NCBI RefSeq assembly: GCF_041906005.1
Contig: NZ_JAYRJY010000002.1
Coordinates: 124,001 to 188,000, forward strand
Direction: 5' to 3'
DNA from: Ferrovibrio sp041906005
GTDB taxonomy: Bacteria; Pseudomonadota; Alphaproteobacteria; Ferrovibrionales; Ferrovibrionaceae
DNA: 64,000 bases
The notes below the pieces were generated by a model. It worked only from the letters and a program-made list of their open reading frames with translations. It did no database searches and was not told the origin of the DNA. Positions 1 to 7,835 of the stretch are shown piece by piece (position 1 is the first letter of the stretch; each line of letters opens with the position of its first letter). The translations under genes were made by a program, and so were the position numbers.

Positions 1-468
1 CAACAGCCTGAGCAGCATGGGCAGCGAGGGAATATCCTCGCGATGGATTTCCACCAGCGCCAGAGCATGTGCTTTCTTGGCATTGATCGCGCCGATGGCG
101 GCCTTCACCAGCGACGACTTGCCCATGCCGCGCGCACCCCACAGCAGGGCGTTGTTGGCCGGCAGGCCCCTGGCGAAACGGGTGGTGTTGTCGAGCAGGA
201 TGTCGCGCACGCGGTCCACACCCTGCAGCAGGTCGATGGAAACGGCATTCACCTGCGGCACGGCTTCCAGCCAGCCCGGCAAGGGCTCGGCATGCCACAC
301 GAAGGCATCGGCGGCGGTTTCGTCCCAGTCCGGCGCCCGCGGGGGGGCGAGGCGTTCCAGCGCATCGGCGATGCGCAGCAGCAGCGCGGCATCGGCCGGC
401 GCGGGGGCGGCCTTGGTGGCGGCTGGGCGGGACGCTTTTTTGACGGCTTTCTTGGGACGGGAGGCCAT
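1..468 (-). CDS. DUF815-family AAA+ ATPase, N-terminal part (cut by window edge)
   Basis: The frame opens at an ATG at 468 and stays open to base 1, giving 156 N-terminal residues; the rest lies outside the window. A Lys/Ala/Pro-rich head (residues 1-25) is followed by an ordered domain with a clear Walker A, GARGMGKSS, at residues 111-119. The RGLPANNALLWGARGMGKSS context is typical of DUF815 proteins, poorly characterised AAA+ ATPases of about 280-300 residues. The family is recognised, but the cellular role is unknown. Walker B and arginine finger cannot be checked here. It is divergent from the oxygenase gene at 558. Confidence 0.85.
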   Translation of the reverse strand, partial: MASRPKKAVKKASRPAATKAAPAPADAALLLRIADALERLAPPRAPDWDETAADAFVWHAEPLPGWLEAVPQVNAVSIDLLQGVDRVRDILLDNTTRFARGLPANNALLWGARGMGKSSLVKAAIGAINAKKAHALALVEIHREDIPSLPMLLRLL

Positions 469-557
469 GGATTTTTCGCCTTGTCGGGGGTGCTTTGTTT
501 CAGATCAATACCCGGCCCGGCGGACAGGGTAAAGCTGCGGGAAAAGGAAGCGCTGCC

Positions 558-1220
558 ATGCCTGAAACCACCCCGATCCGCCGCCATTTCCTCGCCAGCC
601 TGCAGGCCGCCAAGGCACCGCAGCAGCCCTATCGCCACTGGCTGCTGGACCGGGCCCTGCCGCTGGAAGCCGCGTCGGCCATCGTCGACCTGCCGGTCCG
701 CCCGGCCGAGATCGACGACACCCACGGCAAGCGCGACAGCCACAACGAAAGCCGGGTGTTTTTTGCCGGTGACATGATGGCTGACCATGCCGTCTGTCGC
801 GACGTGGCGGCCTGTTTCCAGGCGCCGGAAACGATTGCCGCATTGCAGCAAGCGACCGGCGCCGATCTGGCCGGCAACTACCTGCGCATCGAATACTGTC
901 AGGACAAGGGCGGCTTCTGGCTGGAGCCGCATACCGATATCGGCGCCAAGAAGTTCACCATGCTGGTCTACCTCTCGACCGCGCCGGATGGCGCGAACTG
1001 GGGCACGGATATCTACGATAACGAGAAACGCCATGTGGGCCGCGCGCCCGCCGGTTTCGACCAGGGCCTGATCTTCGTGCCTGGCAACGACACCTGGCAT
1101 GGTTTCGAGCCGCGCGACATCAGGGGCGTGCGCCGCTCGATCATCGTCAACTACGTGATCCCGGAATGGCGCGCCCGCCACGAACTGGCCTATCCGAACC
1201 AGCCGGTTCAGGCGGCCTGA
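558..1220 (+). CDS. 2OG-Fe(II) oxygenase family protein
   Basis: A 220-residue protein. I chose the ATG at 558 over the in-frame ATG at 495 because a purine-rich GAAAAGGAAG lies just upstream and the extra N-terminus has no family character. The double-stranded beta-helix signature is complete: HTD at residues 125-127 and H181 (in WHGF) form the Fe(II) triad, and R192/R193 in VRRSIIVNY is placed to bind 2-oxoglutarate. Such enzymes hydroxylate small molecules or proteins using O2; the substrate cannot be read from the sequence. The dehydrogenase downstream is separated by about 90 nt and may be transcribed independently. Confidence 0.8.
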   Translation: MPETTPIRRHFLASLQAAKAPQQPYRHWLLDRALPLEAASAIVDLPVRPAEIDDTHGKRDSHNESRVFFAGDMMADHAVCRDVAACFQAPETIAALQQATGADLAGNYLRIEYCQDKGGFWLEPHTDIGAKKFTMLVYLSTAPDGANWGTDIYDNEKRHVGRAPAGFDQGLIFVPGNDTWHGFEPRDIRGVRRSIIVNYVIPEWRARHELAYPNQPVQAA

Positions 1221-1309
1221 ACGCCGCGCCAACGCCTAGCGGGGACAGACCCTTTCCGCCATAATCCCGGGCCTGATTTTTCAGTCCCCGGATGTGGCGA
1301 GGAGGAAGC

Positions 1310-2743
1310 ATGTACCCCGAAGTTTCCCTGTATATTGATGGCGCCTGGACCAAGGGCGCCGGCGGCAAGACCATTCCGGTGCTGAACCCGGCCACCGGCG
1401 AGGAAATCGGCAAGGTCGCCCATGCCGAGAAGGCCGATCTGGACCGCGCGCTGGCCGCCGCCGACAAGGGCTTCAAGGCCTGGAAGAAGGTCTCGCCCTA
1501 CGACCGGTACAAGGTGCTGCGCAAGGCCGCCGACATCATCCGCGGCCGCGCCGACGAGATCGGCAAGATCATGTCGATGGAGCAGGGCAAGCCCTTCATC
1601 GAGGCCAAGGGCGAGACCCTGCTGGCCGGCGACATCATGGACTGGTTTGCCGAGGAGGCGCGCCGCACCTATGGCCGCATCGTGCCGCCGCGCGCTGAAG
1701 GCGTGTATCAGCTGGTGGTGAAGGAGCCGGTCGGCCCGGTCGCCGCCTTCACGCCGTGGAACTTCCCGATCAATCAGGCGGTACGCAAATGCTCGGCCGC
1801 CCTGGCGGCCGGCTGCTCGATCATCCTCAAGGGCCCGGAAGAGACTCCGGCTTCCTGCGCCGCCCTGGTGCAGGCCTACGTCGATGCCGGCGTGCCGGCG
1901 GGCGCGATCCAGCTGGTGTATGGCGTGCCGTCGGAGATCAGCGAATACCTGATCCCGCATCCGGTGATCCGCAAGATCACCTTCACCGGCTCGACGCCTG
2001 TGGGCAAGCATCTCGCCATGCTGGCCGGCCAGCACATGAAGCGCATCACCATGGAACTCGGCGGCCATGCCCCGGCCATCGTGTTCGACGACGCCGACGT
2101 GGACACCGCCGTGAAGGTGCTGAGCGCCAACAAGTTCCGCAATGCCGGCCAGGTCTGTGTCTCGCCGACGCGGTTCCTGGTGCATGAATCGGTCTATGGC
2201 AAGTTCGTCGAGGGCTTCACGGCCTTTGCCAAGTCGCTGAAGGTGGGCGACGGCCTCGACAAGGATACCCGCATGGGTCCGCTCGCCAACGACCGCCGCG
2301 TGCAGGCGATGGAGATGTTCGTCGCCGATGCCGTTTCCAAAGGCGCCAAGGTCGAGACCGGCGGCAAGCGCATCGGCAACAAGGGCAACTTCTTCGAGCC
2401 TACGGTGCTGACCGGCATCAACACCGACATGCGCATCATGAACGAGGAGCCCTTCGGCCCGCTGGCACCGATCGTGCCGTTCTCGAAGTTCGACGATGTG
2501 GTGGCGGAAGCCAACCGTCTGCCCTTCGGCCTGGCCGCCTATGCCTATACCAAGTCGGCCAAGACGGCGGCCGCCATCGGCGCGGCCTTTGAGTCTGGCA
2601 TGGTGTCGATCAACCATCACGGCCTGGCCCTGCCGGAAGTGCCGTTCGGCGGCATCAAGGATTCAGGCTACGGCTCGGAAGGCGGCTCGGAAGCCATCGA
2701 AGCCTATCTGAACACCAAGTTCATCACGCAGGTCGGTCTGTAG
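1310..2743 (+). CDS. NAD(P)-dependent succinate-semialdehyde-type aldehyde dehydrogenase
   Basis: 477 residues, normal for the aldehyde dehydrogenase superfamily. The ATG at 1310 follows a strong GAGGAGG ribosome site, so the longer in-frame start at 1292 is rejected. Catalytic elements are intact: N151 in PWNFP, general base E249 in MELGG, nucleophile C283 in GQVCVS, and the EEPFGP motif near the C-terminus. E249 and C283 are 34 residues apart, as in active enzymes. The closest recognisable group is succinate-semialdehyde (GabD-like) dehydrogenase, which would feed GABA or semialdehydes into the TCA cycle. Substrate is inferred from overall similarity only. A hairpin terminator follows. Confidence 0.85.
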   Translation: MYPEVSLYIDGAWTKGAGGKTIPVLNPATGEEIGKVAHAEKADLDRALAAADKGFKAWKKVSPYDRYKVLRKAADIIRGRADEIGKIMSMEQGKPFIEAKGETLLAGDIMDWFAEEARRTYGRIVPPRAEGVYQLVVKEPVGPVAAFTPWNFPINQAVRKCSAALAAGCSIILKGPEETPASCAALVQAYVDAGVPAGAIQLVYGVPSEISEYLIPHPVIRKITFTGSTPVGKHLAMLAGQHMKRITMELGGHAPAIVFDDADVDTAVKVLSANKFRNAGQVCVSPTRFLVHESVYGKFVEGFTAFAKSLKVGDGLDKDTRMGPLANDRRVQAMEMFVADAVSKGAKVETGGKRIGNKGNFFEPTVLTGINTDMRIMNEEPFGPLAPIVPFSKFDDVVAEANRLPFGLAAYAYTKSAKTAAAIGAAFESGMVSINHHGLALPEVPFGGIKDSGYGSEGGSEAIEAYLNTKFITQVGL

Positions 2744-2789
2744 GACGGCTGACAATGCGGGCTGGATAGGTCTGCGCCAATTGCATTCG

Positions 2790-2821
2790 AAAGGGAGAGG
2801 CTAGCCTCTCCCTTTTTTTTG
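2790..2821 (+). terminator. Rho-independent terminator of the aldehyde dehydrogenase gene
   Basis: The arms AAAGGGAGAGGCT and AGCCTCTCCCTTT form an almost loopless dyad followed by a run of eight to nine T residues. It begins about 47 nt after the dehydrogenase stop codon. The rest of the gap up to 3013 shows no gene I can support. Confidence 0.85.
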
Positions 2822-3013
2822 TTCCATGCCGCCGATACAAGATCGCGTGCTGCTCCGTGCACAGATTCTGCGCGCCGAGGTGGAGACAGGTGTAATCAGC
2901 GCGCAATTGTCGTGAGGCACCAATCATTTCCCTCTTCTGTGCGATTTCTCGGTCCTGCCTTATAATCACAAGCCGCAAAGCGTGATCGTCAGAAGCAACG
3001 CATGGAGGGGGTG

Positions 3014-3772
3014 ATGTCGGCGACCGCCTGCGCAGGAATGCGCATTCTCATCTTTCTTCTAACCTTGGCCTTTGGAATCGGCGGCCTGATTTTCGCAGTG
3101 GGTGCCGCCTGCATGGCGGCCAGTGGCGTTCTGACTTTGACTGGAATTCTGCTGCCCTTGGCGGCCATTCTTGTGAAGGTCGGCGTGGCTGCATTGCTGG
3201 GAGGCGGTGCCATCGCATTTGTCTTCGCAGTCTGTGTGGCCATTACCCTCGCCACTTATTTTGTCGCCGGTTGCCATCAACAACCGGCAGTGCCGGCAAA
3301 TACCACCATGGCCGGTTTCCTCGGTCCAATGGGCGGGAGTGGCCTGCCATTCCCATTCCCATTCCCATTCCCGGGTCTACCTTTCCCTTTGCCAGGATTG
3401 CCGCCGGGCATTGATCCGGCGAAGTTCCTGCAATGCCTAGCTACGGCGAGCGCTGGCTGCAGTTGCGGCGGCGCCGGTGGTGGTGGCGAGAAGAATTCCT
3501 TCGTCGATGCCTGGAACATGCTGCAAGGTGGGATCGCCTTCCTTGACGGCAAAAGGCGAGAAGCGGAGGAGAAGGCCGCTCAGCTACGCAGTTGGATCGA
3601 ACAGCAGGCAGGTCAGGCCGGCAGCAACACGGCCAAGACCGTGGAACAGGCCCGCCAGCAGCTCTCCGAACTGGAGAAGCAGGGCCAACAATTCGGCGAA
3701 GCACTGAACAATGCCAGGGCTGCCGGCGGGCAGATGCTGAGCAATGCCGGCAAAAGCCTCGGCTTCGGCTGA
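3014..3772 (+). CDS. Orphan membrane protein with Pro-Phe repeat and coiled-coil tail
   Basis: 252 residues from the ATG at 3014, preceded by GGAGG at 3004-3008; an ATG at 3002 is in frame but has no ribosome site. Residues 10-88 are almost wholly hydrophobic, enough for two or three membrane helices, with scattered Cys. A Pro-Phe run (PFPFPFPFP at 112-120, continuing LPFPLPGLPP) follows, then a Cys/Gly patch (about 140-157), then a charged, Gln/Ala-rich helical segment (178-240) likely to be coiled coil. I recognise no family. It ends 3 nt from the convergent chrA gene. The PF run is encoded by a tandem CCATTC repeat near 3348-3372, which could vary in copy number. Confidence 0.6.
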   Translation: MSATACAGMRILIFLLTLAFGIGGLIFAVGAACMAASGVLTLTGILLPLAAILVKVGVAALLGGGAIAFVFAVCVAITLATYFVAGCHQQPAVPANTTMAGFLGPMGGSGLPFPFPFPFPGLPFPLPGLPPGIDPAKFLQCLATASAGCSCGGAGGGGEKNSFVDAWNMLQGGIAFLDGKRREAEEKAAQLRSWIEQQAGQAGSNTAKTVEQARQQLSELEKQGQQFGEALNNARAAGGQMLSNAGKSLGFG

Positions 3773-3775
3773 GTG

Positions 3776-5119
3776 CTAAAGAAACAGACGTAGCGCCATA
3801 CCGGCCAGCGCGGTGCCGCCGAGCAGCCAACTGAGGCCGAGGTGGAAGCGGAAGACCGCGATCAGCGCCGCCGCCGACAGTAACGCCATCCAGGGATCGA
3901 GGCTGGAGAGCACCGGCACGTCCCAGCTCAGTGGACCGAGTGAGACGCTCTCCATCCGCTTGAACAGCACATGCAGGCCGAACCAGATGGCGAGATTGAG
4001 GATCACGCCAACCACGGCCGCCGTAATCGCCGCCAACGCGTGGCTGAAGGCGCGCACATGACGGATTCGCTCGATGTAAGGCGCGCCGAGGAATATCCAC
4101 AAAAAGCACGGCACGAAGGTAACCCAGGTCGCCAGCACGCCGCCGGCCAGGCCGCCAAGCACCGGATCGATGCCGCCGAGCCGGAAGCCGGCGAGGTAGC
4201 CCACGAAGGTGAGCACGAGGATCAGCGGGCCGGGTGTGGTTTCAGCCAGGCCCAGGCCATGCAGCATCTCCTCGGCATTCAGCCAGCCATAAACCTCCAC
4301 CGCCTGCTGCCCGACATAAGCCAGCACGGCATAGGCACCGCCGAAGGTGACCACAGCCATCTTGCTGAAGAACACGCCGACCTGGGTGAAGACATGGGTT
4401 TCACCCAGCGTGGCGAACAGCCAGAGCAGCGGCCCGCCCCAGAGCAGCCCGAAGATCGCGATGACGATCAGGTTGCGCGACCAGCTTGGCGGCACGCTGG
4501 GTAGCACGTCGGCATCGTCCTTTACTGCCGAAGCGACGATCCAGTCCGGCCTGCTGCGGCCAACCAGCCAGCCGATCAATGCGGCACCCAGCACGATCAG
4601 CGGGAAAGGGATCTGCAGGCCATAGATGCCGATAAAGGCGATCGCGCTGATGCCGAGCAGGAAGCGGGTCTTGATGGCGCGCTTGGCGATGCGCTGCACG
4701 GCTTCGATCACGATGGCCAGCACGGCCGCCTGCAGGCCGAAGAACACGCCATCCACCAGTGGCACGTCACGCCACAACACATAGATGGTGCTCAGGCCGA
4801 GGATCACGGCCAGGCCCGGCAGGATGAACAGCAGTCCAGCGGCCAGGCCACCCTTCGCCCGGTGCAGCAGCCAGCCGATATAGGTGGCGAGCTGCTGCGC
4901 CTCGGGGCCGGGCAGCAGCATGCAGAAATTCAGCGCATGCAGGAATTGTGGCTCGCTGACCCATTTCTTCTCGTCCACCACGATGCGGTGCATCATGGCG
5001 ATCTGGCCAGCCGGGCCGCCGAAACTCAGCAGGCCGATCTTGGCCCAGGTGCGCAGGGCCTCGCCGAAGCTGGGGACGCTGGCCTGGTTGACGGTCTGAT
5101 TCGTCGTGTTCATGTTCAA
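3776..5119 (-). CDS. chrA: Chromate efflux transporter ChrA (two-domain CHR family)
   Basis: 447 residues, the size of long-chain CHR transporters, which contain two homologous membrane halves. Half one begins around residue 17 with SFGEALRTWAKIGLLSFGGPAGQ, and half two around residue 240 with FFSKMAVVTFGGAYAVLAYV. The paired FGG signatures and the PGP motifs (LLPGPEAQQ, TTPGPLILV) are diagnostic. The family exports chromate, probably with protons, across the inner membrane. It lies 11 nt downstream of the rhodanese-ChrB gene on the same strand, so the two are probably co-transcribed. A sulfate-type substrate cannot be excluded. Confidence 0.9.
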   Translation of the reverse strand: MNMNTTNQTVNQASVPSFGEALRTWAKIGLLSFGGPAGQIAMMHRIVVDEKKWVSEPQFLHALNFCMLLPGPEAQQLATYIGWLLHRAKGGLAAGLLFILPGLAVILGLSTIYVLWRDVPLVDGVFFGLQAAVLAIVIEAVQRIAKRAIKTRFLLGISAIAFIGIYGLQIPFPLIVLGAALIGWLVGRSRPDWIVASAVKDDADVLPSVPPSWSRNLIVIAIFGLLWGGPLLWLFATLGETHVFTQVGVFFSKMAVVTFGGAYAVLAYVGQQAVEVYGWLNAEEMLHGLGLAETTPGPLILVLTFVGYLAGFRLGGIDPVLGGLAGGVLATWVTFVPCFLWIFLGAPYIERIRHVRAFSHALAAITAAVVGVILNLAIWFGLHVLFKRMESVSLGPLSWDVPVLSSLDPWMALLSAAALIAVFRFHLGLSWLLGGTALAGMALRLFL

Positions 5120-5130
5120 TCTCTAACCCT

Positions 5131-5952
5131 TCAGGCGGCCGGCGGCCAGCCATGACGTTCAGCCTGGGCCGAGGCGCACCAGGCATAGAGCGCGTCATAC
5201 ACCAGCATCCCGCGCTCCAGCATCAGGGCGTCATCATCCTGACACATGACCGACAGCCCGAGGGAAATGCCGAGCAGGCCGGGTGCCTGCGGGGCGAGAC
5301 CGGGCCGGCCGGTATCGGCGCCGCGCACGATCTGGGCCAGGTGCCCCAACGCCGGGTCGTCATGCAGGCCGTGGCGCGCGATGAAGGCATCGAAGCTGCA
5401 CAGTGCGCCGTCATGGCTGTAGGCCGCGCCGGGGATATCGTAGGGCGTGGCCTGCCAGTCCTCCGCCCGGGCGAAGACCTGATCCGATGGCACATACAGG
5501 AAGCGCGCGTCGGGGTCGATGAAACGCCGCACCAGCCAAGGGCAGGCGATGCGGTCGATCTTGGGCCGTTCGCGGGTGATCCAGCGGCTTGGTTCGGCCG
5601 GCGGCTTGCCCTGCAACGGTCCGCCGGCCTGGCGCCAGGCTTCGATCCCGCCGGCGAGATAGCGCGCGCGGCGGCCAAGGGATTGCAGCGTGGCGCAGGT
5701 GCCCTGACTGACCTCATGGCCGTGCACACAATAGACGACGATTTCGGCATCACGCGGCAATTCGGTCGCCCAGAGCGTCACCTGATCCGGTCGGCGCCGC
5801 CGCGCGCCCCGGATCACGGCATCGGTCTCGGCGTAGCGCTCCTCGCGCCGTGCATCGATCAGATATGGAAAGCGGCCAGCGGCAATATCGCGCGCCAGTT
5901 CGGCCACGGAAATCGAAGATTGAGAAATGGAGGGCAGGGCGTTGGTATCCAT
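5131..5952 (-). CDS. Rhodanese domain fused to ChrB-type chromate resistance domain
   Basis: 273 residues with two modules. Residues 15-112 are a rhodanese domain with active-site C75 in VVYCVHGHEVS. Residues 123-265 match the C-terminal chromate-resistance (ChrB) domain, starting WITRERPKIDRIACPWLVRRF and including the SHDGALCSFDAFI segment. ChrB proteins are sensors or accessory factors for chromate efflux and usually precede chrA, as here. The typical ChrB N-terminal DNA-binding part is absent and a rhodanese stands in its place, so a sulfur-transfer or reductase-like accessory role is more likely than transcription control. An inverted-repeat region lies directly upstream. Confidence 0.8.
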   Translation of the reverse strand: MDTNALPSISQSSISVAELARDIAAGRFPYLIDARREERYAETDAVIRGARRRRPDQVTLWATELPRDAEIVVYCVHGHEVSQGTCATLQSLGRRARYLAGGIEAWRQAGGPLQGKPPAEPSRWITRERPKIDRIACPWLVRRFIDPDARFLYVPSDQVFARAEDWQATPYDIPGAAYSHDGALCSFDAFIARHGLHDDPALGHLAQIVRGADTGRPGLAPQAPGLLGISLGLSVMCQDDDALMLERGMLVYDALYAWCASAQAERHGWPPAA

Positions 5953-5965
5953 GATGCTACCTCGT

Positions 5966-6028
5966 CACGCCAGATCAGGGCGTGAAGTTCAGTAGCGGCG
6001 CTTGGATACCGGAGTGGCGGAGGGTATC
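5966..6028. repeat. Two inverted repeats upstream of the chromate operon
   Basis: CACGCC (5966-5971) and GGCGTG (5979-5984) form a 6-bp dyad with a 7-nt spacer 14 bases before the ChrB start. GATACC (6004-6009) and GGTATC (6023-6028) form a second dyad with a 13-nt spacer. They sit where an operator or leader hairpin for the chrB-chrA operon would be. Function is inferred from position only. Confidence 0.35.
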
Positions 6029-6097
6029 TGGTGGGGAGACCGCGTTGTCCCCATGGAGCAGAAAGCTATCGCCAGCGTGGCAAAAGGCAAGCGGATT

Positions 6098-7216
6098 TTA
6101 GCTGGCCGATATCTTGCCGCCCGGATGGCGGTGCACCCGACCGGCCAGTTCCTTTTCCGTCAGCACCATGAGGATCGTGGCCGAAGGCAGGCCGCTGAGG
6201 CGGATCAGTTCGTCGATGTCGACGGGATTGGGCGAGAGCAGGCGGTCGAGCTCGGCATGGGCGCGTGCGAGATCGTCATCGGCCACCGGTGTGGGCAGGG
6301 CAACGGAGCGTATCGGAGCTTGCGGCACTGCCGGCCGCTGCGGCGCGATCACCGCGAGGATATCGTCGATGCGCTCGACCAGCGTGGCACCCTGGCGGAT
6401 CAGGTCGTTGCTGCCATGGCATCGTGGATCGAGTGGCGAGCCCGGCACGGCCATCACCTCGCGGCCCTGCTCGGCTGCCATGCGCGCGGTGATCAGCGAG
6501 CCGGATTTCAGCGCGGCCTCGACGACCAGCACACCGAGCGAGGCGCCCGAGATCAGGCGATTGCGACGCGGGAAATTCTGTGCCAGCGGCGGCGTGCCGG
6601 CCGGCATTTCGGCGAAGATCACGCCGCGCTCGGCGATTTCGTCATGCAGTTTGGCATTCTCGGGCGGGAAGGTGATGTCGATCCCCGTGCCGATGAAGGC
6701 CATGGTTTTGCCATGAACTTGCAGGGCACCGTCATGGGCGGCCTTGTCGATGCCTCGGGCAAGACCGGAGACAATGATGAAATCCTGTCGACAGAGTTCA
6801 CCGGCGATATCGCGTGTGAACCGCTGGGCAATGGCCGAAGCATTGCGGGCACCGACGATGGCAATGCCGGCACCCTCCGAAATGAGCGGGTCGCCCTTCG
6901 CCGCCAGCAAGGGCGGTGCATCGTCGAGCTGCATGAGGCAAACCGGATATCCGGGTTCCCCCCAGGCGACCAGTTTCGCGCCGCAGGCTTTGAGGGCCTT
7001 CAGTTCGGCATCAACGATTTTCAGGTCTGCCAGTTCAATCCGGCGTTTCGTGCCGCCGCGTTTCGCCATTTCAGGCAAGCGTTCGATGGCATTCGCCGCG
7101 CTGCCGTAATACCGGAGTATGTGATGGAATGTGATCGGACCAAGATACGCGCTGCGGATCAGCCGCAGCCAGTCGCGCTTTTCAGAGTCAGGCAGAAGCG
7201 GCGGGCGCCCCGTCAT
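6098..7216 (-). CDS. dprA: DNA-processing protein DprA
   Basis: 372 residues, full length. An N-terminal helical region is followed by the Rossmann-like DprA core with GARNAS (122-127), SGLARGID (150-157) and GTGIDITFPP (176-185), and then a C-terminal winged-helix segment (about 310-372). DprA loads RecA on incoming single-stranded DNA during natural transformation and is widespread even where transformation is unproven. Its start lies inside the 3' end of plsY (29-nt overlap), so translation is probably coupled to the pyrB-pyrC'-plsY operon upstream. Confidence 0.95.
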   Translation of the reverse strand: MTGRPPLLPDSEKRDWLRLIRSAYLGPITFHHILRYYGSAANAIERLPEMAKRGGTKRRIELADLKIVDAELKALKACGAKLVAWGEPGYPVCLMQLDDAPPLLAAKGDPLISEGAGIAIVGARNASAIAQRFTRDIAGELCRQDFIIVSGLARGIDKAAHDGALQVHGKTMAFIGTGIDITFPPENAKLHDEIAERGVIFAEMPAGTPPLAQNFPRRNRLISGASLGVLVVEAALKSGSLITARMAAEQGREVMAVPGSPLDPRCHGSNDLIRQGATLVERIDDILAVIAPQRPAVPQAPIRSVALPTPVADDDLARAHAELDRLLSPNPVDIDELIRLSGLPSATILMVLTEKELAGRVHRHPGGKISAS

Positions 7217-7832
7217 CCTTTTTCTTCTGGCCGATCTTTGGTTCCTCGCCCTTCAGCAGACGGGCGATGTTCTGGTGATGGCGGATATAGACCAGCACAG
7301 CCATGACTGCCGCCAGAAGCGCGACTTCGGGCCCGATCATGAACCAGGCAAAGATCGGGCTGAGCAAAGCGGCGATCAGGGCCGAGAGCGAGGAATAGCG
7401 CAGGGTGAATGCCACCAGCAGCCATGTGGCACAGGCAAACACCCCGACGGGCCAGGCAGCACCCAACAACACGCCGAGGAAGGTGGCTACACCCTTGCCG
7501 CCGTTGAATTTCAGCCAGACCGGAAACAGATGGCCGATGAAAGCCGCGAAGGCAGCCACCAGCATGATATCGAGGCCGTATCGCGCGCCGATCAATGCCG
7601 CCGCCGTGCCTTTGCCGCCATCCAGCAACAGGGTGAGTGCGGCCAGATCCTTGCGGCCGGTGCGCAGCACGTTGGTCGCACCGATATTGCCCGAGCCGAT
7701 CTTGCGGATGTCACCCATGCCGCTCAGGCGTGTCAGCACCAGGCCGAAGGGGATGGCGCCCAGCATGTAGCCCAGCACGGCAGCCGCCACGTAATAGGGC
7801 GGTTCGTGTGCCCAGAGAGCGGGATCAATCAT
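7188..7832 (-). CDS. plsY: Acyl-phosphate glycerol-3-phosphate acyltransferase PlsY
   Basis: 214-residue inner-membrane protein with about five hydrophobic helices and the three conserved PlsY motifs: GSGNIGATNVLRTG (near 40-55), DGGKGTAAAL (near 70) and FNGGKGVATFLG (near 108). It transfers the acyl group of acyl-phosphate to glycerol-3-phosphate, the first acylation in phospholipid synthesis. PlsX, which makes its substrate, is encoded at 57501-58595 in this window. It starts 3 nt after the dihydroorotase-like gene and overlaps dprA. Confidence 0.95.
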   Translation of the reverse strand: MIDPALWAHEPPYYVAAAVLGYMLGAIPFGLVLTRLSGMGDIRKIGSGNIGATNVLRTGRKDLAALTLLLDGGKGTAAALIGARYGLDIMLVAAFAAFIGHLFPVWLKFNGGKGVATFLGVLLGAAWPVGVFACATWLLVAFTLRYSSLSALIAALLSPIFAWFMIGPEVALLAAVMAVLVYIRHHQNIARLLKGEEPKIGQKKKDDGAPAASA

Positions 7833-7835
7833 GGC

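Noticed and set aside
2724..2978. 84-codon minus-strand frame between the aldehyde dehydrogenase and the orphan gene
   Set aside because: It runs straight through a strong terminator hairpin and has no family character.
6002..7306. 434-codon plus-strand frame covering the dprA region
   Set aside because: It lies antisense to an intact DprA with all family motifs and has no ribosome site or recognisable domain.
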